From contig CBDDKR010000002.1 of NCBI GenBank assembly GCA_965230345.1, forward strand, positions 1,798,001 through 1,862,000: DNA of 64,000 nt. The letters run 5' to 3'. Shown here in pieces: positions 1 through 13,500 of this stretch; positions within the stretch are counted from its first letter, which is position 1, and each line of letters opens with the position of its first letter. Under the pieces are notes generated by a model that had not been told where the DNA came from, did not search any database, and saw only the letters and a program-made list of their open reading frames with translations. A program made the translations under genes and the position numbers. Origin of the DNA: JADKBO01 sp965230345 (lineage in GTDB: Bacteria > Bacteroidota > Bacteroidia > Chitinophagales > Saprospiraceae).

Positions 1-2
1 TG

Positions 3-1196
3 TATAAAATGGAAAATGGAGCTTATGTCCTCTGGGATGAAACATTAACCTCAGGAGATCCAAGTACACCTTCTGGTGACGGTTGGTTTGAGTTTTGTAC
101 TGCCCCAGGTGAGTATTATATTGAAGTAGTAATGCCTCCATATGGATTGGTATTAGTGAAACCATTTAGAGGTGGCAGTATAATTACCGATAGTGATATT
201 GATCACTCTAATGGTCCAAGCACTTCTGCTTCGTTTACCTTGCGTTCTGGAGAAAGTAAAACAGATTTAGGTGCTGGATACTATCCAATGGCTGTAGCAG
301 GAAATTCTGTTTGGAGAGATGATAATCACAATGGAATACAAGAACCATTTGAAGAAAAAGTTTCAGGTGTAGTAGTTAAAGCTTATGACGCAGAAACACA
401 TAGAATGTTAGGTGAGGGTGTGACGGATATGCAAGGTTTATATCAGATAGATTACTTAGAAAGTAGAGATGTATATCTAAAATTTGATATACCTTCTGGG
501 TATCATGCAACAGTTGCAAATGCGGCTAACGATCATGAAGATAGTGATGTTGATCATTCTTTTGGATTCAATACCACTAACAAATACACCTTGAATCCAG
601 GCGATCACGTGGATAATATAGATTTAGGTATTGCTTTTGGAATTCTACCTGTGGATTGGATTTCTATAAATGGAAGTATTGTAGAAAATGGAAATTTAAT
701 TGAATGGACAACAGCCAATGAAGTTAATGTTAAAGGGTATAAAATCGAAAGACGATCTTCAGAAGATTCTAAGTTTGAGATTATTTCAACTTCTAACATC
801 AAAGGACTTGGATCTAGTATTAATAACTACCATTTTGTAGATGAAAAGATTGGCGATACGGAGACTTTCATATATCGAGTATTACAGGAGGATTATGATG
901 GAAATTTCTCGTACAGTCCTGAGGTTTCTATAGTTAGAAACGGGAAAGAGGTGATTCAAGTATTTCCAAATCCTACAAGAGATAGAGTTTCGATTGAATT
1001 AGATAATCAAGAGAATTCTGTATTGATTTCGCTTTATGATGTTCAGGGGAAACTGGTGAAATCTTTGGTTGTCTATCCAGAGGATATAAATAAGAATACG
1101 ATTGATTTAGATTTAAATAGTTTAGAATCGGGAGTATATAATATGGTACTTAATTATGGTGTTAATTTGATTAAGCACAAAATAATTAAGATATAG
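3..1196 (+). CDS. SdrD/Cna-B-like surface protein with T9SS type A tail (5' end outside window)
   Basis: This is the C-terminal part of an exported surface protein. The reading frame is open to the left edge, so the Met at position 9 is probably internal and the gene probably begins upstream. The visible part holds two SdrD-B/Cna-B-like beta-sandwich modules, recognisable by phrases such as VWRDDNHNGIQEPFE followed by a GVVVKAYD strand and by DSDVDHS calcium-loop-like segments. A linker (SINGSIVENGNLIEWTTANE) typical of Bacteroidota surface proteins follows. The last ~80 residues form a type A T9SS sorting domain: VFPNPT, then a YDVQGKLV strand, LESGVYNM, and a basic end KHKIIKI. Cna-B modules usually act as stalks, so an adhesin or cell-surface scaffold role is inferred; no catalytic motif is visible. 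It precedes two giant surface-protein genes on the same strand. Confidence 0.85.
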   Translation, partial: YKMENGAYVLWDETLTSGDPSTPSGDGWFEFCTAPGEYYIEVVMPPYGLVLVKPFRGGSIITDSDIDHSNGPSTSASFTLRSGESKTDLGAGYYPMAVAGNSVWRDDNHNGIQEPFEEKVSGVVVKAYDAETHRMLGEGVTDMQGLYQIDYLESRDVYLKFDIPSGYHATVANAANDHEDSDVDHSFGFNTTNKYTLNPGDHVDNIDLGIAFGILPVDWISINGSIVENGNLIEWTTANEVNVKGYKIERRSSEDSKFEIISTSNIKGLGSSINNYHFVDEKIGDTETFIYRVLQEDYDGNFSYSPEVSIVRNGKEVIQVFPNPTRDRVSIELDNQENSVLISLYDVQGKLVKSLVVYPEDINKNTIDLDLNSLESGVYNMVLNYGVNLIKHKIIKI

Positions 1197-1290
1197 ATCC
1201 ATATGTAAAAAATGCGTCAATTGTTAGGATTGTGATATCATTGAAATACATCATAGCATTTAATTATGCTATTTTGTAAAGCATAAAGGA

Positions 1291-1329
1291 CACCACAATT
1301 TCTTTTCATGTCGAAAAGAAATTGTGGTG
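1291..1329 (+). terminator. Perfect 17-bp hairpin after the surface-protein gene
   Basis: Inverted repeat with arms 1291-1307 and 1313-1329 and a 5-nt loop (atgtc). It lies about 95 nt past the stop codon at 1196. There is no long U-tract, only TCAAAAATTG after it, so termination is likely but not certain. It separates the partial gene from the giant gene at 1590. Confidence 0.6.
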
Positions 1330-1589
1330 ATCAAAAATTGATTCTTATATTCTTAAATGATTAAAATAGTCTTTAGAGAAAGTTTATGATACCTTCCAAA
1401 TAAGATAGTCATTTAGAATTTTTTCTAGCAGTTTACAAATGAAATCCTGAGTAGTGGTGTCAACGTAGTTTGATATCTACTATGACTCAGTAGTTCGATT
1501 CCACCATATAAGAATGATAAAGTGAGACAGCCCTGTGGGTTGTCATAGATATTGGATAAATATTTATTCACCAGTGTATTAAGCAAATA
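1330..1589. other. Intergenic leader of the first giant gene; one weak hairpin
   Basis: No gene is seen in these 260 bases. A short hairpin (arms 1526-1533 and 1537-1544, one G-U pair, loop tgt) lies 45 nt before the ATG at 1590 and would sit in the mRNA leader. No convincing TAnnTTTG promoter element or Shine-Dalgarno sequence was recognised. A tRNA-T-loop-like stretch near 1490 does not fold into a tRNA. Confidence 0.4.
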
Positions 1590-4500
1590 ATGTCTTTATT
1601 TAAAAAACTAACATTTATTGGTGTTTTATTGTTGTGCTATCAAAATACGGGAGTAGCACAGGTTACAGGTGTCGATCTCCAATTAAAATTTGATACAACA
1701 ACTTGTAATTATGCTGTTTACATGATTGTCGCAAGTGGTCAAGCAACTATTCCTGGACATCATATTCAGGCAAATTCAACCGTAACGCTTGTTGTACCAA
1801 CAGGAACCAGTATATCTGTAGATCAGTTGTATAACCCTAAAATAATAAATACAACAAATCCTTTGACATGGTCTCAAAGTGAATTTTTAATCTCTCCCTG
1901 TGCTCAACCGCAGCATGATTTTTATTCATTCATACCTGATATAACTTCAATTGGTAAATATGACCACTTAAACCCAAATGATACGATCAAGTTATTCAGT
2001 ATTAATATTAATCCTTTTCCAACTTGTGGTAGTGAGGTACGGTTGTGGGAAAATGGTGTTGATCCACCATCCCATGCACCTTGTATGTCAGGAGCAGATT
2101 TTAATAATGGGTTTACCATTGGTTCATTTATTCAGCTATACCAATCCAACGCTCCTCAGGGCTACCCTGAAGGGCCCGATCATAATGCTGAAGTTTTATG
2201 TAAAGAAGGAATCAATATTGATTTAAATGCGGATTTCCCAGCATGTACAGGACCAATTGATTACACATGGACTGGACCAAATGGCTTTTCTAGCAATGTT
2301 GAGGATGTCGTACGAAATACGAATAACCCCTCTGATGGTGGAACATATACAGTTACCATGTTGGATGCTCAAGGATGTACCAATACTTATAGTTTTAATG
2401 TGGAGATAACTCCAAGTGCAGGTATGAATAGAACAACATGTGCGGGTGGAACTATATCGTTGGAAGCTGATTACCCTTCTGATGGAATCTGGTTAGAAGT
2501 ATCTTCGAATGGTCCAGAAGTAACCTTAGGAAGTACTGTTAATGGTATTGCCGATGCGATTTTCGATAACAACGCTATGGGAGATTACTATTTTTATTAT
2601 GAAAAAGGTGGCTGTGGTGATACCATCTCTGTAACTGTAAATGCAAAAGGAGATGCACCAATAATATCAGGAGATGCTATGATTTGTGAGGGAGATGATA
2701 TTAATCTTAGTGTTCCATTTGTTAGTGGTGCTAATTACGATTGGAGCGGGCCAAATGGTTTTTCTTCTACTCTGCAAGAACCTACTGTTTTGAATGCTAC
2801 TGTTTTGGATGATGGACAGTATAGTGTTGTGACTACGGTCAATGGTTGTGAGAGTAATCCAGGTATGTTTGACGTAGTTGTTAATGAATCACCTATTTCA
2901 TCTGCGTCCAATGATGGTCCAAAATGTGAAGGTGATGATGTGCAACTTAATGGTGGTTTTGTAGTTGGGGCATCATATTCTTGGAGTGGCCCGAATGGTT
3001 TTAGCTCTAATGACCATAGTCCTATGTTGGATGATGTAAGTGTGACAGATGCAGGAACGTATATTCTAATTGTATCAAAAAACGGATGTGATAGTGACCC
3101 GTATATTACTGATGTCGTTATAAATACGATGCCGAGTGTTGATGCTGGAACATATAATTCAGTATGTATAAATAATGCTACAATCAACCTATTGGGCAGT
3201 CCAAACGGCGGCGTCTTTAGTGGAACGGGCGTATTAGGAAGTGACTTTGATCCTAGTGTAGCAGGAGTAGGGACTCACACGATTACTTATAGCTATACAG
3301 ATGGGAATGGGTGTACCGGAACATCTACAACAAATATTACGGTAAATGATCTTCCTATCATTGATGCAGGTGTTTATCCATCAACTTGTATTGGTGAACC
3401 ATCTTTAAATTTAGTAGGCAGTCCAAATGGTGGCGTCTTTAGTGGTACTGGTGTGTTGGGTAGTGATTTTGATCCAAGTGTAGCAGGAGTAGGGACTCAC
3501 ACAATTACTTATACTTATACTGATGCCTTAAATTGTACAAATAGTTCTTCTACAAGTATTATTGTTAATGATTCTCCAGTAGTAGATGCAGGTAGTTATG
3601 GCGTACAATGTGAAGATGGAAGTTTATTGAGTTTGGTAGGCAGTCCAAATGGTGGCGTTTTTAGTGGAACGGGTGTATCGGGCAGTGACTTTGATCCAAG
3701 TGTAGCGGGAGTAGGTATTCATACGATTACGTACAGCTATACAGATGGGAATGGCTGTAGCAATAGTAGTACAGTGGATATAGAAGTAAGTGGGTTACCA
3801 ATAGTAGATGCAGGTAGTTATGGTGTACAATGTGAAGATGGAAGTTTATTGAGTTTGGTAGGCAGTCCAAATGGTGGTGTCTTTAGTGGTACTGGTGTAT
3901 CGGGTAGTGATTTTGATCCAAGTATAGCGGGAGTAGGTATTCATACGATTACGTACAGCTATACAGATGGGAATGGCTGTAGCAATAGTAGTACGGTAGA
4001 TATAGAAGTAAGTGGGTTACCAGTAGTAGATGCAGGCAGTTATGGCGTACAATGTGAAGATGGCGGTTTATTGAGTTTGGTAGGCAGTCCAAATGGTGGT
4101 GTCTTTAGTGGTACTGGTGTATCGGGCAGTGACTTTGATCCAAGTATAGCGGGAGTAGGAATTCATACGATTACATACAGTTATACAGATGGGAATGGCT
4201 GTAGCAATAGTAGTACGGTAGATATAGAAGTAAGTGGGTTACCAGTAGTAGAAGCAGGCAGTTATGGCGTACAATGTGAAGATGGCGGTTTATTGAGTTT
4301 GGTAGGCAGTCCAAATGGTGGTGTCTTTAGTGGTACTGGTGTATCGGGTAGTGACTTTGATCCAAGTATAGCGGGAGTAGGTATTCATACGATTACATAC
4401 AGTTATACAGATGGGAATGGCTGTAGCAATAGTAGTACAGTGGATATAGAAGTAAGTGGGTTACCAATAGTAGAAGCAGGCAGTTATGGTGTACAATGTG

Positions 4501-7500
4501 AAGATGGAAGTTTATTGAGTTTGGTAGGCAGTCCAAGTGGTGGTGTCTTTAGTGGAACGGGCGTATCGGGTAGTGATTTTGATCCAAGTATAGCGGGAGT
4601 AGGAATTCATACGATTACGTACAGCTATACAGATGGGAATGGCTGTAGCAATAGTAGTACAGTGGATATAGAAGTAAGTGGGTTACCAATAGTAGATGCA
4701 GGCAGTTATGGTGTACAATGTGAAGATGGAAGTTTATTGAGTTTGGTAGGCAGTCCAAATGGTGGTGTCTTTAGTGGAACGGGCGTATCGGGTAGTGATT
4801 TTGATCCAAGTATAGCGGGAGTAGGTATTCATACGATTACGTACAGCTATACAGATGGGAATGGCTGTAGCAATAGTAGTACAGTGGATATAGAAGTAAG
4901 TGGGTTACCAATAGTAGATGCAGGCAGTTATGGTGTACAATGTGAAGATGGAAGTTTATTGAGTTTGGTAGGCAGTCCAAATGGTGGTGTCTTTAGTGGA
5001 ACGGGCGTATCGGGTAGTGATTTTGATCCAAGTATAGCGGGAGTAGGTATTCATACGATTACGTACAGTTATACAGATGGGAATGGCTGTAGCAATAGTA
5101 GTACAGTGGATATAGAAGTAAGCGGGTTACCAATAGTAGATGCAGGCAGTTATGGTGTACAATGTGAAGATGGCGGTTTATTGAGTTTGGTAGGCAGTCC
5201 AAATGGTGGTGTCTTTAGTGGTACTGGTGTGTCGGGTAGTGATTTTGATCCAAGTATAGCGGGAGTAGGTATTCATACGATTACGTACAGCTATACAGAT
5301 GGGAATGGCTGTAGCAATAGTAGTACAGTGGATATAGAAGTAAGTGGGTTACCAATAGTAGATGCAGGCAGTTATGGTGTACAATGTGAAGATGGAAGTT
5401 TATTGAGTTTGGTAGGCAGTCCAAATGGTGGTGTCTTTAGTGGAACGGGCGTATCGGGTAGTGATTTTGATCCAAGTATAGCGGGAGTAGGAATTCATAC
5501 GATTACGTACAGCTATACAGATGGGAATGGCTGTAGCAATAGTAGTACGGTAGATATAGAAGTAAGTGGGTTACCAATAGTAGATGCAGGCAGTTATGGT
5601 GTACAATGTGAAGATGGAAGTTTATTGAGTTTAGTAGGCAGTCCAAATGGTGGCGTTTTTAGTGGAACGGGTGTATCGGGCAGTGACTTTGATCCAAGTG
5701 TATCGGGAGTAGGTATTCATACGATTACGTACAGTTATACAGATGGGAATGGCTGTAGCAATAGTAGTACGGTAGATATAGAAGTAAGCGGGTTACCAAT
5801 AGTAGATGCAGGCAGTTATGGTGTACAATGTGAAGATGGAAGTTTATTGAGTTTGGTAGGCAGTCCAAATGGTGGTGTCTTTAGTGGAACGGGCGTATCG
5901 GGTAGTGATTTTGATCCAAGTATAGCGGGAGTAGGTATTCATACGATTACGTACAGTTATACAGATGGGAATGGCTGTAGCAATAGTAGTACAGTGGATA
6001 TAGAAGTAAGTGGGTTACCAATAGTAGATGCAGGTGGTTATGGTGTACAATGTGAAGATGGAAGTTTATTGAGTTTGGAAGGCAGTCCAAATGGTGGTGT
6101 CTTTAGTGGTACTGGTGTATCGGGCAGTGACTTTGATCCAAGTATAGCGGGAGTAGGTATTCATACGATTACGTACAGTTATACAGATGGGAATGGCTGT
6201 AGCAATAGTAGTACGGTAGATATAGAAGTAAGTGGGTTACCAGTAGTAGAAGCAGGCAGTTATGGTGTACAATGTGAAGATGGAAGTTTATTGAGTTTGG
6301 TAGGCAGTCCAAATGGTGGTGTCTTTAGTGGTACTGGTGTATCGGGTAGTGATTTTGATCCAAGTATAGCGGGAGTAGGAATTCATACGATTACGTACAG
6401 TTATACAGATGGGAATGGCTGTAGCAATAGTAGTACAGTGGATATAGAAGTAAGTGGGTTACCAATAGTAGATGCAGGTAGTTATGGTGTACAATGTGAA
6501 GATGGAAGTTTATTGAGTTTGGTAGGCAGTCCAAATGGTGGTGTCTTTAGTGGAACGGGCGTATCGGGTAGTGATTTTGATCCAAGTGTATCGGGCGTAG
6601 GTATTCATACGATTACATACAGTTATACAGATGGGAATGGCTGTAGCAATAGTAGTACAGTGGATATAGAAGTAAGTGGGTTACCAATAGTAGAAGCAGG
6701 TAGTTATGGCGTACAATGTGAAGATGGCGGTTTATTGAGTTTGGTAGGCAGTCCAAGTGGCGGCGTCTTTAGTGGTACTGGTGTATCGGGTAGTGATTTT
6801 GATCCAAGTATAGCGGGAGTAGGAATTCATACGATTACGTACAGTTATACAGATGGGAATGGCTGTAGCAATAGTAGTACGGTAGATATAGAAGTAAGTG
6901 GGTTACCAATAGTAGATGCAGGCAGTTATGGTGTACAATGTGAAGATGGAAGTTTATTGAGTTTAGTAGGCAGTCCAAGTGGTGGCGTTTTTAGTGGAAC
7001 GGGCGTATCGGGTAGTGATTTTGATCCAAGTATAGCGGGAGTAGGAATTCATACGATTACGTACAGCTATACAGATGGGAATGGCTGTAGCAATAGTAGT
7101 ACGGTAGATATAGAAGTAAGTGGGTTACCAATAGTAGATGCAGGCAGTTATGGTGTACAATGTGAAGATGGAAGTTTATTGAGTTTAGTAGGCAGTCCAA
7201 ATGGTGGCGTTTTTAGTGGAACGGGTGTATCGGGCAGTGACTTTGATCCAAGTGTATCGGGAGTAGGTATTCATACGATTACGTACAGTTATACAGATGG
7301 GAATGGCTGTAGCAATAGTAGTACGGTAGATATAGAAGTAAGCGGGTTACCAATAGTAGATGCCGGTAGTTATGGTGTACAATGTGAAGATGGGAGTTTA
7401 TTGAGTTTGGTAGGCAGTCCAAATGGTGGTGTCTTTAGTGGTACTGGTGTATCGGGTAGTGATTTTGATCCAAGTATAGCGGGAGTAGGAATTCATACGA

Positions 7501-10500
7501 TTACGTACAGTTATACTGATGGGAATGGCTGTAGCAATAGTAGTACGGTAGATATAGAAGTAAGCGGGTTACCAATAGTAGATGCAGGTAGTTATGATGT
7601 ACAATGTGAAGATGGAAGTTTATTGAGTTTGGTAGGCAGTCCAAATGGTGGTGTCTTTAGTGGAACGGGCGTATCGGGTAGTGATTTTGATCCAAGTATA
7701 GCGGGAGTAGGAATTCATACGATTACGTACAGTTATACAGATGGGAATGGCTGTAGCAATAGTAGTACGGTAGATATAGAAGTAAGCGGGTTACCAATAG
7801 TAGATGCAGGTAGTTATGGTGTACAATGTGAAGATGGAAGTTTATTGAGTTTGGTAGGCAGTCCAAATGGTGGTGTCTTTAGTGGAACGGGCGTATCGGG
7901 TAGTGATTTTGATCCAAGTGTATCGGGAGTAGGTATTCATACGATTACATACAGTTATACAGATGGAAATGGCTGTAGCAATAGTAGTACAGTAGATATA
8001 GAAGTAAGCGGGTTACCAGTAGTAGATGCAGGTAGTTATGATGTACAATGTGAAGATGGAAGTTTATTGAGTTTAGTAGGCAGTCCAAATGGCGGCGTTT
8101 TTAGTGGAACGGGCGTATCGGGCAGTGATTTTGATCCAAGTATAGCGGGAGTAGGAATTCATATGATTACATACAGTTATACAGATGGAAATGGCTGTAG
8201 CAATAGTAGTACAGTAGATATAGAAGTAAGCGGGTTACCAATAGTAGATGCCGGTAGTTATGGTGTACAATGTGAAGATGGAAGTTTATTGAGTTTAGTA
8301 GGCAGTCCAAATGGTGGTGTCTTTAGTGGAACAGGCGTATCGGGTAGTGATTTTGATCCAAGTGTATCGGGAGTAGGAATTCATACGATTACGTACAGTT
8401 ATACAGATGGGAATGGCTGTAGCAATAGTAGTACGGTAGATATAGAAGTTCATGAAATACCTGAATTTACAGTCGAACAGGTTGAATGTTCGGTAGATTT
8501 AACAACATATTCAATTTCATTTGAAACTACAACTCAAATTAGTACATCTTCAGGAACAATTGTTGGAAATACGATTACAGGTATTCCAGCAAATGAAGAC
8601 ATAATGATAACAGTTTTGACTACATCTACTGATTGTGATTATATAATTGATGTATCAGCTCCAGATTGTGATTGTGGAGTAGTTTCAGCTCCTATTAATC
8701 CATCAAATGAAACTATTTGTTTTGGTGAGACAGTGCCTTCTTTAAGTGTAACTGTTGAAGCCGATCAGACTGTAGATTGGTACGATGCTCCAATTAATGG
8801 AAACCTTTTAATTGGCTCTAGCACAAGTTATACTCCTGTAGCTTCAAATCCTGGATTGATTATGGTCTATGCTGAAAGCAGAAGTTTAATTGATAACTGT
8901 ACGAGTGCTACAAGAACTGAAGTTAGTCTTGATGTTAGAGATATTCCTCAAATTACAACGGTGTTGGTTCCTGAAGAGATTTGTAGTGGAGATGAGATTA
9001 CAACAGTTAACTTGGAGTCTAGTATTCCGGGAACCACATTTTCATGGGAATTAATACTTCCTAATGACATTTCAACAACTCATAATACGAGTGGAAATGG
9101 AAATATACCTAATATTGAATTTGTGAATAATTCAACGACGTCAGGTGTTGTTATTTGTAATATTGAACCGTCCTTGGCTCAATGTAGTGGTGATATAGTG
9201 CAATATGAAATTACGGTTCATCCTAATCCAGAATTATCAATATTAAATGTAGAGTGTTCTGGAGATAAGACAACATATAGCATCGAGTTAACGACGAATG
9301 GAACGATCAGTGTGGATCATGTATCCGCTGTCATTACAGGCAATGTGATAAGTAATATACCATCAGGAGAGTCTGTAATAATAACGATTGAAGATGGATC
9401 TACAAGTTGTAGATATGAAGAGACAGTTGTGTCCCCAGATTGTAGTTGTGGAATAGTTACAAGTCCTACAGGAATAGGGGTAGAAATATGTGAAGGAGAT
9501 GCTGGTGAACCCTTGGAGGCTACGGTTGGAGCAAATGAGACAGTAGATTGGTATGCTTCAGCAAGTGGTGGTATATCGATACAGATGGGAAGTTTGACGT
9601 ATCAACCAACGGAGACCCAAGCAGGAGTTTATACATATTATGCAGAGGCGCGAAATGAGATAGACGGATGTGTGAGTAGTACACGAACGGCGATGACTTA
9701 TGAGATACATGCCTTGCCGAGTATGGTAATAGAAAGCAAGGAATGTTCTGGAGATAAGACAACATATAGCATTGAGTTAACGACGAATGGAACGATCAGT
9801 GTGAATCATGTATCAGCTGTCGTTACAGGCAATGTGATAAGCAATATACCGTCAGGCGAGGCTGTAATAATTACGATTGAAGATGGATCTACAGGATGTA
9901 GATATGAAGAGACAGTTGTGTCCCCAGATTGTAGTTGTGGAATAGTTACAAGTCCTACAGGAATAGGGGTAGAAATATGTGAAGGAGATGCTGGTGAACC
10001 CTTGGAGGCTACGGTTGGAGTTAATGAGACAGTAGATTGGTATGCTTCAGCAAGTGGTGGTGTATCGATACAGATGGGAAGTTTGACGTACCAGCCAACG
10101 GAGACCCTAGCGGGAGTTTATACATATTATGCAGAGGCGCGAAATGAGATAGACGGATGTGTGAGTAGTACACGAACGGCGATGACTTATGAGATACATG
10201 CCTTGCCAAGTATGGTGATAGAAAGCAAGGAATGTTCTGGAGATAAGACGACATATAGCATTGAGTTTACGACAAGTGGAACGATCAGTGTGGATCATGT
10301 ATCTGCCGTCGTTACAGGCAATGTGATAAGCAATATACCATCAGGCGAGTCTGTAATAATTACGATTGAAGAAGGATCTACAGGATGTAGATATGAAGAG
10401 ACAGTTGTGTCTCCGGATTGTAGTTGTGGAATAGTTACAAGTCCTACAGGAATAGGGGTAGAAATATGTGAAGGAGATGCTGGTGAACCCTTGGAGGCTA

Positions 10501-13500
10501 CGGTTGGAGCAAATGAGACAGTAGATTGGTATGCTTCAGCAAGTGGTGGTGTGTCGATACAGATGGGCAGTTCGACGTATCAACCAACGGAGACCCAAGC
10601 AGGAGTTTATACATATTATGCAGAGGCGCGAAATGAGATAGACGGATGTGTGAGTAGTACACGAACGGCGATGACTTATGAGATACATGCCTTGCCAAGT
10701 ATGGTGATAGAAAGCAAGGAATGTTCTGGAGATAAGACAACATATAGCATTGAACTAACGACAAGTGGAACGATCAGTGTGAATCATGTATCAGCTGTCG
10801 TTACAGGCAATGTGATAAGCAATATACCGTCAGGCGAGGCTGTAATAATTACGATTGAAGATGGATCTACAGGATGTAGATATGAAGAGACAGTTGTGTC
10901 TCCAGATTGTAGTTGTGGAATAGTTACAAATCCTACAGGAATAGGGGTAGAAATATGTGAAGGAGATGCTGGTGAACCCTTGGAGGCTATGGTTGGATTA
11001 AATGAGACAGTAGATTGGTATGCTTCAGCAAGTGGTGGTGTATCGATACAGATGGGCAGTTCGACGTATCAACCAACGGAGACCCAAGCAGGAGTTTATA
11101 CATATTATGCAGAGGCGCGAAATGAGATAGACGGATGTGTGAGTAGTACACGAACGGCGATGACTTATGAGATACATGCCTTGCCGAGTATGGTAATAGA
11201 AAGCAAGGAATGTTCTGGAGATAAGACGACATATAGCATTGAACTAACGACAAGTGGAACGATCAGTGTGGATCATGTATCAGCTGTCGTTACAGGCAAT
11301 GTGATAAGCAATATACCGTCAGGCGAGTCTATAATAATAACGATTGAAGATGGATCTACAGGCTGTAGATATGAAGAGGCAGTTGTGTCTCCGGATTGTG
11401 ATTGTAGTGTTGTTTTAGCTCCAAATGGAGAGAACGAAGAAATCTGTGAAGGAGATATGATCCCAACATTAGAAGTAGTTGTTGGTTCTGGTGAAAGTGC
11501 TAATTGGTATAATTCAGCTAATGGCAATGATTTGATTATTTCTGGAACTACTACTTATAAACCTGATGTGAATAATCCTGGAGAGTATAAGTATTTTGTA
11601 GAAGGAATAAATTTATCAGATCAATGTGTAAGTAGTACTAGAACAGAGGTTTTATTGATCATACATGCAAAACCTTCAATTGTTATTGAAGAGAAAGAGT
11701 GTTCGGCAGATTTATCTACATATTCAATAACGTATTCTGGGAATGCGATAGTTGAATGTAGTTTAGGTCAGGTAAACGGAAACACTATAGCTCAGATTCC
11801 AGCGGGAGAATCAGTTTTTATAAAATTGACGGATTCTTCAACTGGATGTACATCAACTATTGATGTGACTTCCCCAGACTGTAGTTGTGGCGATTTAAAT
11901 GCACCAGTTGGTGATAACGCAGAGATTTGTTTTGGTGAAACAATTCCTGAGTTAGAGGTTATGGTTTCTAATGGACAAACGGCCAATTGGTTTGATGCTC
12001 AACAAGGTGGAAACCTAATTGTTGGCAATAGTATTACTTATCGACCTATGATTTCGACACCTGGAACTTACGATTACTTCGTTGAGTCTGTCGATATTAA
12101 TACCACTTGTGTAAGTGAAGTTAGGACACAAGTAAGGCTTGTGGTCAAGGAAGTACCTACTATAACAAATGCAATATTGACTGAAGACATTTGTTCTGGA
12201 AGTTCCAATAGTGGTTTTGTACTAACTTCTGATTTTAATAATACTCAGTATTCTTGGACAGCAACTTCAAATAATCTGACTGTTCCTGTTTCTAGTGGCA
12301 CTGGAAATATTGGTCAATATGTCTTTAATAATGATGGAAATTCGTCTGAAGATGTAATATTTAATGTAACTCCAGAGATGGATGGTTGTGTAGGAAATCC
12401 TGTACAGTTTACAGTAACAGTTTTGCCTGAAGTCGAAGTGGGACAATCATTCTATGAAGTGGAGTGTATTCAAAGTGATACGATTACTTTAGATGGAAGT
12501 GGTCAAGGTTTTTGGGAAATTGGACAGAGTAATCCTGGTACTTTTGAACTAAGCAATACTTCATCTCCGAATACTTCAGTATATGGATTTACGGAAGGTG
12601 GTATCTATGAGTTGTACTGGGTTGTAGGAGATTGTAAGACTAAGGTTAGTATATTGGCTCATGCGAATTGTCCTTGTGCTATTTCTGAGGTATCTATCGT
12701 AGAGCCGTTTGATTCAATCTACTGTGAAAGAGCTGACGATGTATTGATAGTTGGTGAAGAAGCATTACCACAAGGTGGTCAATATATATGGGAGTATAGT
12801 ATTGATAATGGACCATTTATTAAACTTCCAAATGTTAATAATGAAAAGAACTATTTGATTAAAAATTTTGGTCCAGGATGGTATGAGCTACGAAGAATCT
12901 ATACACTTGATGATCAATTCTTGTGCTCTGATACATCGAATGTAATAGACTTCTTTGTCTTCTCTATTGATCAAAAACCTGGTCCGATAATGATAGATCC
13001 AGACCCTGTATGTGAAGGGGATTCAATAATGTTAATAATTGATAAAAATCCCGCGATCAAATACTCTTGGTTTATCAATTCCGGTGATGGAAGATTGGAA
13101 ATGTATGCTGATACTGCAGCAATGCTATTTGCGGAAAGTGCAGGTGTTATAAAAATAGCTGTGAGCCAAACATTACCTGGATGTAATGATGATATTCAAT
13201 CGGCATTGTCAGAGATTAATGTTGAAATCAAACAAAGACCAATACCAGCATTAGGGTTGGATACGACCTACTGTGAAGATTTGGGAGATCAATATTTCCT
13301 CGATCCAGGAGACTTTGATTCTTATCTCTGGCAAGACGGATCTACTTCAAGAACCTATCAGGTAACTGAAGAGGGAGCCTACAGCGTTACTGTTAAGGAT
13401 GAGGACGGTTGTACCGGTTCAGACTTTATAAAGATCAAATCATTCTGTTGCGAATTCCTTTTCCCAAACATTATAAATGCAAATAGAAGTTCATTGAATA

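Noticed and set aside
1457..1512. tRNA-like stretch (AGTAGTTCGATTCCACCA)
   Set aside because: A T-loop-like sequence is present, but the T stem pairs at only three of five positions, and no matching 5' acceptor arm or D arm exists.
3132..8459. Possible CRISPR or satellite array
   Set aside because: There are no spacers. Units are contiguous, in frame and encode a consistent Ig-like domain.
9520..11253. Four similar antisense ORFs of 77-88 codons, one per 489-bp unit
   Set aside because: They recur only because the DNA under them is repeated. They have no start signals or domain features and lie wholly inside the giant gene's coding strand repeats.
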